From NCBI GenBank assembly GCA_020217035.1, contig JAIWOG010000041.1, positions 1 through 10,000 on the forward strand: 10,000 nt of DNA. Reading direction: 5' to 3'. Every line of letters begins with the position of its first letter. Position 1 is the stretch's first letter. Shown one piece after another: positions 1-5,901 of this stretch. Made by a program: the position numbers and the translations under genes. The notes under the pieces were generated by a model that was not told the origin of the DNA, searched no databases, and saw nothing but the letters and a program-made list of their open reading frames with translations. The DNA comes from Magnetospirillum sp. (lineage in GTDB: Bacteria > Pseudomonadota > Alphaproteobacteria > Rhodospirillales > Magnetospirillaceae).

Positions 1-625
1 AGGACTTGACGGTGTTCAGCGCCGATTGATCCAGAATGTCGTGACCCGACGATTGGTGCAAGGCGACGCTTTGCGCCAAACCCAATTCGTTCACCCACAC
101 CAGCAGCACCACCAGTCCCTCCCAGCCGCGCCGCCGTGCCAGGGTGGGATAAGGCGGGCGCGGGTTGTCCAGACCTTCGACGTTCGATTGTGGCGCGACG
201 AAGACTTCCGTTTGTTCCATGGTTTTGCCCTGGTCCGATGGGGCAACAGGGCCTGATCCGCTCGCCGGGCTGGTGCTGTCGGTGGCGGCGGGGGCGTCGT
301 CCATGGCCGTGGCGGCGGGTTTGGTCGCCGGCGCGGCCTTCTTCGTCACACTCTTGACCGTGACTTTCGGCGTCGCCGGGGGGGATTGCGGCGCGGCAAC
401 CGGCAGGGGCGCCGGTGCCGCTTGGGGGGGCTGCGTCGGCTGGGGCATGGGCACCAGTTCCACCACCATGCTGTGGGGGGCCGGCATCGGCACTTTCGGC
501 GGGCCGGCGCTCAAGCCCGCCAACGCCAGCACGATCAACCCGCCATGCAGCCCGCCGGCCAGCACGGCCCCGCGCCTGTCGCGCCGCCACGACAGCGGCG
601 GCACCAATCTGACTTCTCCGATCAT
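1..625 (-). CDS. tonB: TonB family energy-transducing protein (3' end beyond window)
   Basis: This protein links the inner-membrane proton-motive complex (ExbB/ExbD) to outer-membrane TonB-dependent receptors. The window holds the first 208 codons; the C-terminus lies beyond base 1. A short basic N-terminus (RRDRR, residues 14-18) precedes one membrane helix at about residues 20-38. A long Pro/Ala/Lys-rich periplasmic linker follows (about 40-150), then the start of a TonB C-terminal domain with the signature PPYPTLARRRGWEG and the following SSGHDILDQSA segment. In classical TonB a Ser and a His four residues apart lie in the membrane helix; here His27 is present but the Ser position is Ala23. 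The ATG at 625 overlaps the upstream gene's stop in an ATGA, with a GTGGGGA ribosome-binding sequence just before it, so translation is probably coupled. Being last in an operon led by a receptor suggests it is that receptor's dedicated TonB. No exbB or exbD is visible in the window. Confidence 0.9.
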   Translation of the reverse strand, partial: MIGEVRLVPPLSWRRDRRGAVLAGGLHGGLIVLALAGLSAGPPKVPMPAPHSMVVELVPMPQPTQPPQAAPAPLPVAAPQSPPATPKVTVKSVTKKAAPATKPAATAMDDAPAATDSTSPASGSGPVAPSDQGKTMEQTEVFVAPQSNVEGLDNPRPPYPTLARRRGWEGLVVLLVWVNELGLAQSVALHQSSGHDILDQSALNTVKS

Positions 626-1251
626 GGCATCCCCACCAACAGCAGGCGTCGCAGGCCCAAGGCCACCAGCACCAGGCCGCCGCCCCAGCGCAGCCAACGG
701 TCGATGCCGCCTTCCAGGCGCAGGCCGTGCCCCAACAGACCCAGCAGCGGCACCGCCACCACCAGGGGGGTGACCGCCGCCCCCAGGCCGAACACCAGCC
801 CCATGGCGGCGCCGTCCAGCGGCCGGGCGGCCAGCGCCGCCGCCGCCAGCAACGAGGTCAAGGGCATGCACGGCGTCAGGCTGAGCGCCGCCCCCAGGGC
901 CAGGGGCGGCAGGCCGAAGCGGGTGGCAGCACAGCTTTTGCCACTTTTGCCGCCGCCGGTCATCAAGGCCAAGCCGGCGAAGATGCCGGCCAGCCCGATG
1001 GCCAGATGCCCGGCCGGCCCCGACAGGGCGCGGCCCAGGCTTTCCCCGGCCCAGCCGGCCAACCCGCCCAACAGGGCGTAGCCGGCCAAGCGCCCGGCCA
1101 GGAAGGCGGCCAAATCCTCGGCCGCCGCCCAGCCGCCCTGGCCCCTGGCCATGGCCCAGGTGCCGATGAAGGGCAGGCACGACACCGCGCAGGCGGTCAG
1201 CCCCACCGACACCCCCAGCACGAAGACGCCGGCCAATCCCAGGGCGTCCAT
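622..1251 (-). CDS. Six-helix DsbD/TauE-SafE-like inner-membrane protein
   Basis: This 209-residue protein is almost entirely membrane-embedded, with six helices at about residues 5-34, 48-68, 83-98, 114-140, 148-172 and 188-206. It resembles the DsbD_2 / 'sulfite exporter TauE/SafE' group, the CcdA-like part of DsbD. The key visible feature is a cysteine next to proline in helix 1 (C21xxxC25-L-P27) and again in helix 4 (P127-C128-M-P130), the arrangement CcdA/DsbD proteins use to pass thiol electrons across the membrane. A further Cys107 lies in the loop before helix 4. Relatives often sit beside ccoGHIS (fixGHIS) cytochrome oxidase and copper-assembly genes, which fits the polyferredoxin gene ending 1 bp upstream. 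Its stop overlaps the tonB start. Thiol or electron transfer, or metal transport, in the inner membrane is plausible; the 'sulfite exporter' label should not be taken literally. Confidence 0.8.
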   Translation of the reverse strand: MDALGLAGVFVLGVSVGLTACAVSCLPFIGTWAMARGQGGWAAAEDLAAFLAGRLAGYALLGGLAGWAGESLGRALSGPAGHLAIGLAGIFAGLALMTGGGKSGKSCAATRFGLPPLALGAALSLTPCMPLTSLLAAAALAARPLDGAAMGLVFGLGAAVTPLVVAVPLLGLLGHGLRLEGGIDRWLRWGGGLVLVALGLRRLLLVGMP

Positions 1252-1252
1252 G

Positions 1253-2275
1253 CTAGGCCGCTCCCTTGGGCAGCGGCTTGGCCTTGCCTTCCGGGCTTTG
1301 CTTGCGGGTCATCAGGGCGAAGGATCGCGCCGACGAGGTGACCAGCGGCAGCGGCCCCAACCGCAGGGACAAGGTGGCGTCCTCGGGGCAAAAGGCGACG
1401 CAGCGGCCGCACAGCGTGCAATCGGCGGTGAATGCCTTGGCGCCGTGTTCCCGGTGGATGGCGGTGATGTCCATGGGGCAAGCCTTGGCGCACAAGCCGC
1501 ATTTGTCGCACCGCGCACTGGCTTTCTTGGCCAGACGCAGCGGCGCCAGCCGGCGCAGCAAAGCGTGCAGGGCCAGCATGGGGCAGATGCGGCAGAACGG
1601 CTGGCGGAACGTCAGGGCGAACACCGCGCCGAAGCCGAATCCCAGGTCGCGCAAGGCGACGAACACCCATTGCGAAAGGTCGCCCCCCACCGGCAGGGCC
1701 AGTTGCGTCACGTCGCCGCTGGCCAAGGTTGTCAGCACCCGCGACGGGCAGACCTGGCACCAGGGATCGCGGAAGGAATGGGGCAGCGCCCCCATGCCGG
1801 AAATCAGCGGCAGGGCGAAGATGGTCAGCACCAGCACCACCCACTTGACGGTGGAGACTTGCGGGCGCCAGGCGACGGGCACCCGGCGGAAGGCCAGGTC
1901 GAAACGTTGGCCGATGGCGAACAGGGCCTCTTGCGCCGTGCCCAAGGGGCACAGCCAGCCGCAGAACGCCTTGTTCAGCACCAGGAAGAAGGCCAGGAAG
2001 GAAAGCATTGTGAACAGCAGCGGCAGGAAGAGGGTGGCGGTGATGGTCTGCATCTTCACCAGCGCTTCGCCCACCCGGTGGTGCAATTGGTGCTGGATCG
2101 GGATCAGCACGCAATAGGCGCTGTTTTCCTGGTCATAGGCGCAAGAAAGCGCAGGCAGGGCGCCGGAAATCTTGTCGGCGGAATAATGGCCGACCACGCC
2201 CGCCCCCCACACCAGGAAGACGAAGCTTATGGCCTGCACCCAGGGGCGCAGGCGGATCATGGTGAACGGGGTCAT
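1253..2275 (-). CDS. NapH/NosR/CcoG-like membrane polyferredoxin
   Basis: This 340-residue integral membrane iron-sulfur protein has four predicted helices (about residues 13-31, 77-100, 143-161 and 203-223) and a C-terminal cytoplasmic ferredoxin domain. The domain carries two classical 4Fe-4S motifs, CxxCxxCxxxCP at 256-267 and 286-297. The CGWLCP (105-110) and CRICP (228-232) motifs, characteristic of NapH/NosR/CcoG electron-transfer proteins, should lie on the cytoplasmic side. The periplasmic loops carry C45, C55 and H62/H65/H66, and a C173QVCP motif. Family members move electrons across the membrane; CcoG is associated with Cu(II) reduction during cbb3 oxidase assembly. Here a role in reducing an imported metal is inferred from the neighbours. 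The ATG at 2275 overlaps the upstream stop (ATGA) and follows an AAGGTG ribosome-binding site at 2280-2285. Membership of the polyferredoxin family is sure; the substrate is not. Confidence 0.88.
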   Translation of the reverse strand: MTPFTMIRLRPWVQAISFVFLVWGAGVVGHYSADKISGALPALSCAYDQENSAYCVLIPIQHQLHHRVGEALVKMQTITATLFLPLLFTMLSFLAFFLVLNKAFCGWLCPLGTAQEALFAIGQRFDLAFRRVPVAWRPQVSTVKWVVLVLTIFALPLISGMGALPHSFRDPWCQVCPSRVLTTLASGDVTQLALPVGGDLSQWVFVALRDLGFGFGAVFALTFRQPFCRICPMLALHALLRRLAPLRLAKKASARCDKCGLCAKACPMDITAIHREHGAKAFTADCTLCGRCVAFCPEDATLSLRLGPLPLVTSSARSFALMTRKQSPEGKAKPLPKGAA

Positions 2276-3099
2276 GCGGCACCTTTGGGTTTGCGGCGCA
2301 GGATCAAGGGGATTGCACAGGCCATGCCCAACAGGGCGAAGACAGCGCCGAAACCCGGCGATGCTTTGTCCAATTGGTTCGGCCCATAGACATAGGCGAA
2401 GCTGGCCAGACGCGGCTGCGCCCCGGTGTTCAAGCTGGCCGAGACCACGAATCCGGCGGTCAAGGGCCTGCCGTGGGCTTCCTCGGGCCGTTGGTCGACG
2501 GGGGGGAAGTCGGCGGGAAAGCTGACCTGGACCCAGCCGTCCAGATCGGTGCCGAGCTTCTGGTGGGTGCCGTTGGCGGTTTCCACCTGGACCGGCATGC
2601 CGGGCAAGGGCGTGCCGTCGACGGTCAGACGGAAACGCACGGCTTCGCCGGCGCGGAACTGGGCGTGTTCGCGCGGCAGCCGTTCCGGCAACAGCGTCAG
2701 GCCGGCCGGCGGATCGTTCAGGATCTTGGTCGGCGCCGGGCCGGGATTGCTGAAATAGACCGCCGAGGCGGCGTTGACCGTGGCGTCCCCGGCACGGCCT
2801 TGCGCCAGAACCAGATGGTAGTTTCCCGATCTCGGCTTGATGCGGGCCTGGCCGTTTTCCAACGACAGGTCGGCGCGGCCGCCGTCGGGGGCGACGACGG
2901 CCAGGATGTCGGCCACCATGTTGGCGGGCATGGCCAGGGCTTCGGCTCGTCCCGCCGGACGGCCGGCAACCATGGGGGTCGTGGTCCAGGACTTGGCTTG
3001 GCCGCGCCCCGTGGGGGGCGCGGCATGGTTTTCATGTTGGGCCAGGGCTGGCGCGGACGCCGCCAGCAGGGCCAGGGTGACGAAGGCGATGGTTCGCAT
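2272..3099 (-). CDS. Periplasmic, C-terminally anchored DUF4198-like protein
   Basis: This 275-residue exported protein has an N-terminal signal peptide with a likely cleavage after ALA20, giving a mature start of QHENH. A mostly beta-type body follows. Residues about 150-195 (VRFRLTV-DGTPLPGMPV ... TDLDGWVQVSFP) look like the beta-sandwich of DUF4198 or carboxypeptidase-regulatory-like domains. A single hydrophobic helix at about 249-267 followed by RRKPKGAA should anchor it in the inner membrane with the tail inside. Anchored DUF4198 and NikL-like proteins occur in nickel/cobalt uptake loci, so a periplasmic metal-handling or accessory role is reasonable but inferred. It lies between the receptor gene (9-bp gap) and the polyferredoxin gene (4-bp overlap). 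The start at 3099 is supported by AGGGG at 3106-3110, which overlaps the receptor's TAG stop, 6 bases before the ATG. Family assignment is moderate. Confidence 0.75.
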   Translation of the reverse strand: MRTIAFVTLALLAASAPALAQHENHAAPPTGRGQAKSWTTTPMVAGRPAGRAEALAMPANMVADILAVVAPDGGRADLSLENGQARIKPRSGNYHLVLAQGRAGDATVNAASAVYFSNPGPAPTKILNDPPAGLTLLPERLPREHAQFRAGEAVRFRLTVDGTPLPGMPVQVETANGTHQKLGTDLDGWVQVSFPADFPPVDQRPEEAHGRPLTAGFVVSASLNTGAQPRLASFAYVYGPNQLDKASPGFGAVFALLGMACAIPLILRRKPKGAA

Positions 3100-3108
3100 G
3101 GCCGGCCC

Positions 3109-5223
3109 CTAGAACTTCAGCGTGTAGGTGGCCAGGAAGGTCCTGGGGGCGGCGCCGGCAAAGGTCTTGCTGCCGTTGACGTCCTTCTTGGCCTCGGTGG
3201 CGTAATGCTGGTCGAAGACGTTGTCGACGTTCAGCGACACGATGTGGCTTGGGGTGATGTCCCAGCCCAAGGCCAGGTTGGTGACGAAGGAATAGCCGCC
3301 ATAGGTTTCGGTGTTGGCGTTGTCCATGAAATAGTCGCCGAAGCTGAAGGTCTGGACCTTGGCGTGCAGGCCGCTGTCGTGGCGGTACTGGGCGAACAGC
3401 GAATATTGGTGCATGGGGATCAGCGGCACCCGTTTGCCGGCGCGGCTGGTGGTGGTGCGGCTGGCGCCGCTGCCGGTGACCTCGGCGAAGCGGTCGAAGG
3501 TGTAGTCGGCATAGGTGTAGGTGCCGCCCACGGTCAGGCCGGGCAGCAGGCGATAGGACAGGCTGCCGTCGAAGCCCTTCTTGTTGGTCTGGCCGGCGTT
3601 CTGATAGACCGACTGGCCGTTTTCGTAGACCTGGACGATGTCGTCCTTGACCGGGTTGTAGTAAAGCGCGGTGTCGAACTGCCAGTCCTGGGACCTGAGT
3701 TTCAAGCCGATTTCGTAATTGCGCGATTGCGCCGTGGTCAGGCCAGGATTGCTGGTCAGTTCCGACGACGACGGCACCTGGTCGGCCTGGGCGACGCTGG
3801 TATAGGCGGTCAAGGCGGGGGTCAGCTTGTAGCTGGCGCCCACTTTCGGCGAAATCAGGGTGAAGGATGGCGTCGCCTGGCTTTGGCTGGCCGCCCAGGT
3901 GTAGTTGCCGGTGGAATAGCTGTATTCGCCGCGCTTGTCGGTGTCGATCTCGAACATGGACCGATCGACGCGGCCACCAATGTCCACCGACAGCCGGTCG
4001 GTGGGGTTTACGGTTTCCTGGGCGAAGACGCCAACCAGGTAGTTCTTGGTGTCCTCGGTGGACAAAAGTGCGCCGGCGACATCCGAATAGGTCTCGCGGA
4101 TACGTCCGCCCGACACCCGGATGTCGCGATAGGCGTATTTGCGGGCGTCCAGCGACAAATCGGCCCGCAGGGTGACGCCGCCGACCAGCGACGAATTCAT
4201 GCCGGCCAGGCCATGGCGGTATTCGCCTTCCAGGTCGGTGCCGAAGATGTAGTTGCCTTCCGACACGTTCACCACCCCGGTGACCGGGTGGTAGTGCTCC
4301 CAGTGGTTGGCGTAGAAACGCGGGCGGAAGCTGAAATCGCCGAAATCCTGTTCGTAGCGGGTGTTGGCGAAGACGGTCCAGGCGTCGCGACCGGTATGCT
4401 TGAAGGCGTCGGAATTGTCGTTCTGCCGTCCGGTCGAGCGGTATTCGTTGAACTGGTTGACGTTCATGCTTCCGGGCAATTGGGTGAAGCTGTTGGAAAA
4501 GGCCAACTCGCTTTCCCAGGTGCCGCCCGACGGCATGATGCGGCCGTATTTCAGCCCGGCCTGGTTGGTCTCGAAATTGTTCCAGCGCCGCCAACCGTTT
4601 TCCAGGGCACGACGCGACACGGTCACCGCCACCGCCTGGTTTTCGTCGACCATGCCGCCCCAACGCAGGTGGTAGTTCTGGGCCCCTTGGTCGCCCATGC
4701 CGACGCGGGCGCGGTTGGCGTTCTCGTCGAAGACCGATTTCGACAAGATCTGCACGGTGCCGCCCGCCGATCCGGTGGCGAAGATCGACCCCGGTCCCTT
4801 GACCACTTCGATGCGCTCGATGTCCTGGGTGTCGATGAAGTCGAAACGGGTGAAGCTGTCAGGGTCGGTCATGGGGACGCCGTCGCGCAGCACCATGATC
4901 TCGCGCACCCCATAGGCCGCCTTGATGCCGGCGCCGCGAATGGACAGGCGAACGTCGGAACCGCCGTTCTTGCTGTCGATCTGCACGCCGGCGGTGCCGG
5001 CCAGGGCATCCTTGACGTTGAACATCTTCTCTTCGTCGATGCGCTCGGCGCCGACCACGGTGATGGATTGCGGCACGTCCTTGGTGGCGCGTTCGCTGCG
5101 GGTGGCGGTGACGCTGACTTCGTCGAAAAGCTGGGGCTGGTCTTCGGCCTGGACGGCGGAAGACGCAAAAACAAGGGCAAGGGCGGACGCGCCAACGCGC
5201 CGCCATGTCAAAGCATGGGCCAT
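3109..5223 (-). CDS. TonB-dependent outer-membrane receptor
   Basis: This 704-residue protein has the normal length for a TonB-dependent transporter. It begins with a signal peptide (about residues 1-26, cleavage after AVQA), followed by a TonB-box-like segment DEVSVTATR at 34-42. The plug domain (about 45-155) contains RSERATKDVPQSITVV, VRLSIRGAGI, VLRDGVPMTDPD and the conserved IERIEVVKGPGSIFATGSAGG block. The rest is a 22-strand barrel rich in alternating aromatic strands, with a C-terminal VDNVFDQHYAT segment and a final Phe704, the usual Bam recognition end. The ligand cannot be read from the sequence: it does not show the plug signature I remember for the OprC/NosA copper receptors, and no siderophore genes are present. 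The upstream CruR-like gene points to copper. GAGG at 5234-5237 lies 10 bases before the ATG. The 44-bp gap to the upstream gene is the longest in the operon and is probably regulatory. Confidence 0.93.
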   Translation of the reverse strand: MAHALTWRRVGASALALVFASSAVQAEDQPQLFDEVSVTATRSERATKDVPQSITVVGAERIDEEKMFNVKDALAGTAGVQIDSKNGGSDVRLSIRGAGIKAAYGVREIMVLRDGVPMTDPDSFTRFDFIDTQDIERIEVVKGPGSIFATGSAGGTVQILSKSVFDENANRARVGMGDQGAQNYHLRWGGMVDENQAVAVTVSRRALENGWRRWNNFETNQAGLKYGRIMPSGGTWESELAFSNSFTQLPGSMNVNQFNEYRSTGRQNDNSDAFKHTGRDAWTVFANTRYEQDFGDFSFRPRFYANHWEHYHPVTGVVNVSEGNYIFGTDLEGEYRHGLAGMNSSLVGGVTLRADLSLDARKYAYRDIRVSGGRIRETYSDVAGALLSTEDTKNYLVGVFAQETVNPTDRLSVDIGGRVDRSMFEIDTDKRGEYSYSTGNYTWAASQSQATPSFTLISPKVGASYKLTPALTAYTSVAQADQVPSSSELTSNPGLTTAQSRNYEIGLKLRSQDWQFDTALYYNPVKDDIVQVYENGQSVYQNAGQTNKKGFDGSLSYRLLPGLTVGGTYTYADYTFDRFAEVTGSGASRTTTSRAGKRVPLIPMHQYSLFAQYRHDSGLHAKVQTFSFGDYFMDNANTETYGGYSFVTNLALGWDITPSHIVSLNVDNVFDQHYATEAKKDVNGSKTFAGAAPRTFLATYTLKF

Positions 5224-5267
5224 GGAAGGATAACCTCGGCTAACTGAACAACAGGGGTGGTTTCAGC
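5224..5267 (-). promoter_or_regulatory. Intercistronic region with weak hairpin; possible Rho-termination zone
   Basis: This 44-base stretch separates the DUF2946 stop from the receptor start, whereas all other gaps in the operon are 9 bases or less. On the transcript it reads C-rich (ACCACCCCTG). It can form a short stem, CTGAA/TTCAG at 5262-5266 and 5244-5248, with one wobble and one A-U pair outside, closing a 13-base loop. There is no U-run, so it is not an intrinsic terminator. In B. pertussis cruR operons Rho terminates transcription in the equivalent gap when copper is present, so a similar role is inferred here. Confidence 0.35.
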
Positions 5268-5681
5268 TCAGACGAGGCAATTGGGCGGCCCGCGCGGACG
5301 CGCCGAAAGCACATGGGATTCGTTGGGAACGCCGTCGTCGGCCAGGCTTTGCGGGACGACCTTGGTGACGATGGGCAAGGCCAGGCCGGGGGCGGCGGCC
5401 GGTTGCGTGGTCAGGCCCAGAAGCGGCAGGCAGAACGCGCATTGGATGCCGGTCTGGGCGGCATCGGCCTGACGGGTCCAGCCGCCCTGGCCATCGGCAA
5501 CCAGGGTGATCATGCCCTGGGCGGTACAGATGACCAAGGAATCGGGACTGGGGGCGGCCTGGGCCGGCAGGATGCCGGACAACGGCAGCAGAATTTGCAG
5601 CACCAGGGCAAGCAGCAACGCCCGAACGGTGTTGCCGTCGGTTCTGAACAATCCCAGGACCCCTTGCCGGTGCCGTGACAT
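5268..5681 (-). CDS. cruR: DUF2946 protein, CruR-like copper-responsive upstream ORF
   Basis: This 137-residue small exported or membrane-targeted protein of the DUF2946 type has a hydrophobic signal-like segment at about residues 19-43 ending AQAAP. Cys52 sits in an ICTAQG segment, and C81AFC84-LPLL is the family's CxxC motif. The C-terminus contains RGPP at 130-133, four codons before the stop. In Bordetella pertussis the DUF2946 protein CruR is an upstream reading frame: its nascent chain senses copper through CxxC and relieves arrest at a C-terminal RAPP motif, which allows Rho termination before a TonB-dependent transporter gene. Here the gene likewise heads an operon with such a receptor 44 bp downstream. 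I chose the ATG at 5681 because the signal peptide follows it and the best promoter would start transcription near 5706. The frame is open back to 5837, and ATGs at 5708 and 5705 are alternatives without a convincing ribosome-binding site. Confidence 0.8.
   Translation of the reverse strand: MSRHRQGVLGLFRTDGNTVRALLLALVLQILLPLSGILPAQAAPSPDSLVICTAQGMITLVADGQGGWTRQADAAQTGIQCAFCLPLLGLTTQPAAAPGLALPIVTKVVPQSLADDGVPNESHVLSARPRGPPNCLV
5283..5294 (-). promoter_or_regulatory. RGPP codons, candidate translation-arrest motif
   Basis: The codons CGC GGG CCG CCC encode Arg-Gly-Pro-Pro near the end of the DUF2946 protein. R-A/G-P-P type sequences are known ribosome-arrest motifs, as in CruR and the ApdA/ApdP arrest peptides. 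Position near the stop, family context and the preceding CxxC all match the CruR mechanism. The change from Ala to Gly relative to RAPP is seen directly; arrest itself is inferred. Confidence 0.5.
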
Positions 5682-5713
5682 CGTGATTGCTGCGCCCCCA
5701 TGCATCATTGCCG

Positions 5714-5743
5714 ACCATATCGATGGCCCAGGCCGGAAGTCAA
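5714..5743 (-). promoter_or_regulatory. Candidate sigma70-type promoter for the left operon
   Basis: On the minus strand there is TTGACT (complement of 5738-5743), an 18-base spacer and TATGGT (complement of 5714-5719). The -35 matches the consensus at five of six positions and the -10 at four of six. Transcription would begin about 5705-5708, giving a leader of roughly 25 bases before the ATG at 5681, which supports that start codon. The spacing is one base longer than ideal. Confidence 0.4.
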
Positions 5744-5761
5744 CTCGTTGACGGCGGTCAA
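5739..5761. promoter_or_regulatory. GTCAAC/GTTGAC inverted repeat plus third half-site
   Basis: A perfect inverted repeat, GTCAAC at 5739-5744 and GTTGAC at 5747-5752, is separated by TC. It is followed four bases later by another GTCAA at 5757-5761. The perfect repeat overlaps the predicted -35 of the left operon, and the extra half-site lies just upstream of it, where a repressor or activator could act. I cannot name the regulator. The repeat does not look like a Fur box or a CueR-type site. Confidence 0.4.
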
Positions 5762-5824
5762 GGTCTGGAAACCCTCTGAAAGAATTCCCATTTCCAGTAA
5801 CGCCGCACCGAATTTCGGACTTTT

Positions 5825-5837
5825 GTGGTGATACCAC
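5825..5837. promoter_or_regulatory. GTGGT-GAT-ACCAC palindrome, GntR/FadR-like operator
   Basis: Five-base arms flank a three-base centre. The inner sequence TGGTGATACCA fits the TnGTnnnACnA pattern bound by FadR-subfamily GntR regulators. It lies 65 bases before the aapJ ATG and about 120 bases upstream of the left operon's predicted start, so it more likely concerns the amino-acid transporter. I could not find a convincing -35/-10 pair for aapJ; TGGACC at 5839-5844 with TAGCCT at 5862-5867 is the best but is poor. Confidence 0.3.
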
Positions 5838-5901
5838 CTGGACCGAAAGTCGATTCCGGCTTAGCCTGTCTCTTCCACCAATTCAAACGGGGGCTTATCC
5901 G

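Noticed and set aside
378..430. Two runs of seven Gs (378-384 and 424-430) as possible phase-variation tracts in tonB
   Set aside because: They encode Pro-Pro in the proline-rich TonB linker of a GC-rich genome, the frame is intact, and seven bases is short for a contingency tract. Comparing reads for length variation would settle it.
1151..2389. 412-codon plus-strand frame, and the 305-codon minus-strand frame at 1197-2114
   Set aside because: Both are shadows of the polyferredoxin gene, whose own frame has every iron-sulfur motif. The alternatives are Gln/His/Arg-rich noise.
3032..4663. 543-codon minus-strand frame overlapping the receptor
   Set aside because: It is an out-of-frame shadow of the receptor gene, rich in Arg/Pro/His, without a domain or a ribosome-binding site.
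2374..5247. 957-codon open frame on the plus strand
   Set aside because: It lies antisense to the receptor and DUF4198-like genes. Its product is Gly/Val/Asp-rich low-complexity with no recognisable domain, while the opposite strand encodes a full TonB-dependent receptor. Long antisense frames are expected at this GC content.
5702..5901. Fur box or iron-responsive site to support an iron-uptake operon
   Set aside because: I looked for a GATAATGATAATCATTATC-like sequence and saw none. Absence by eye does not exclude iron control.
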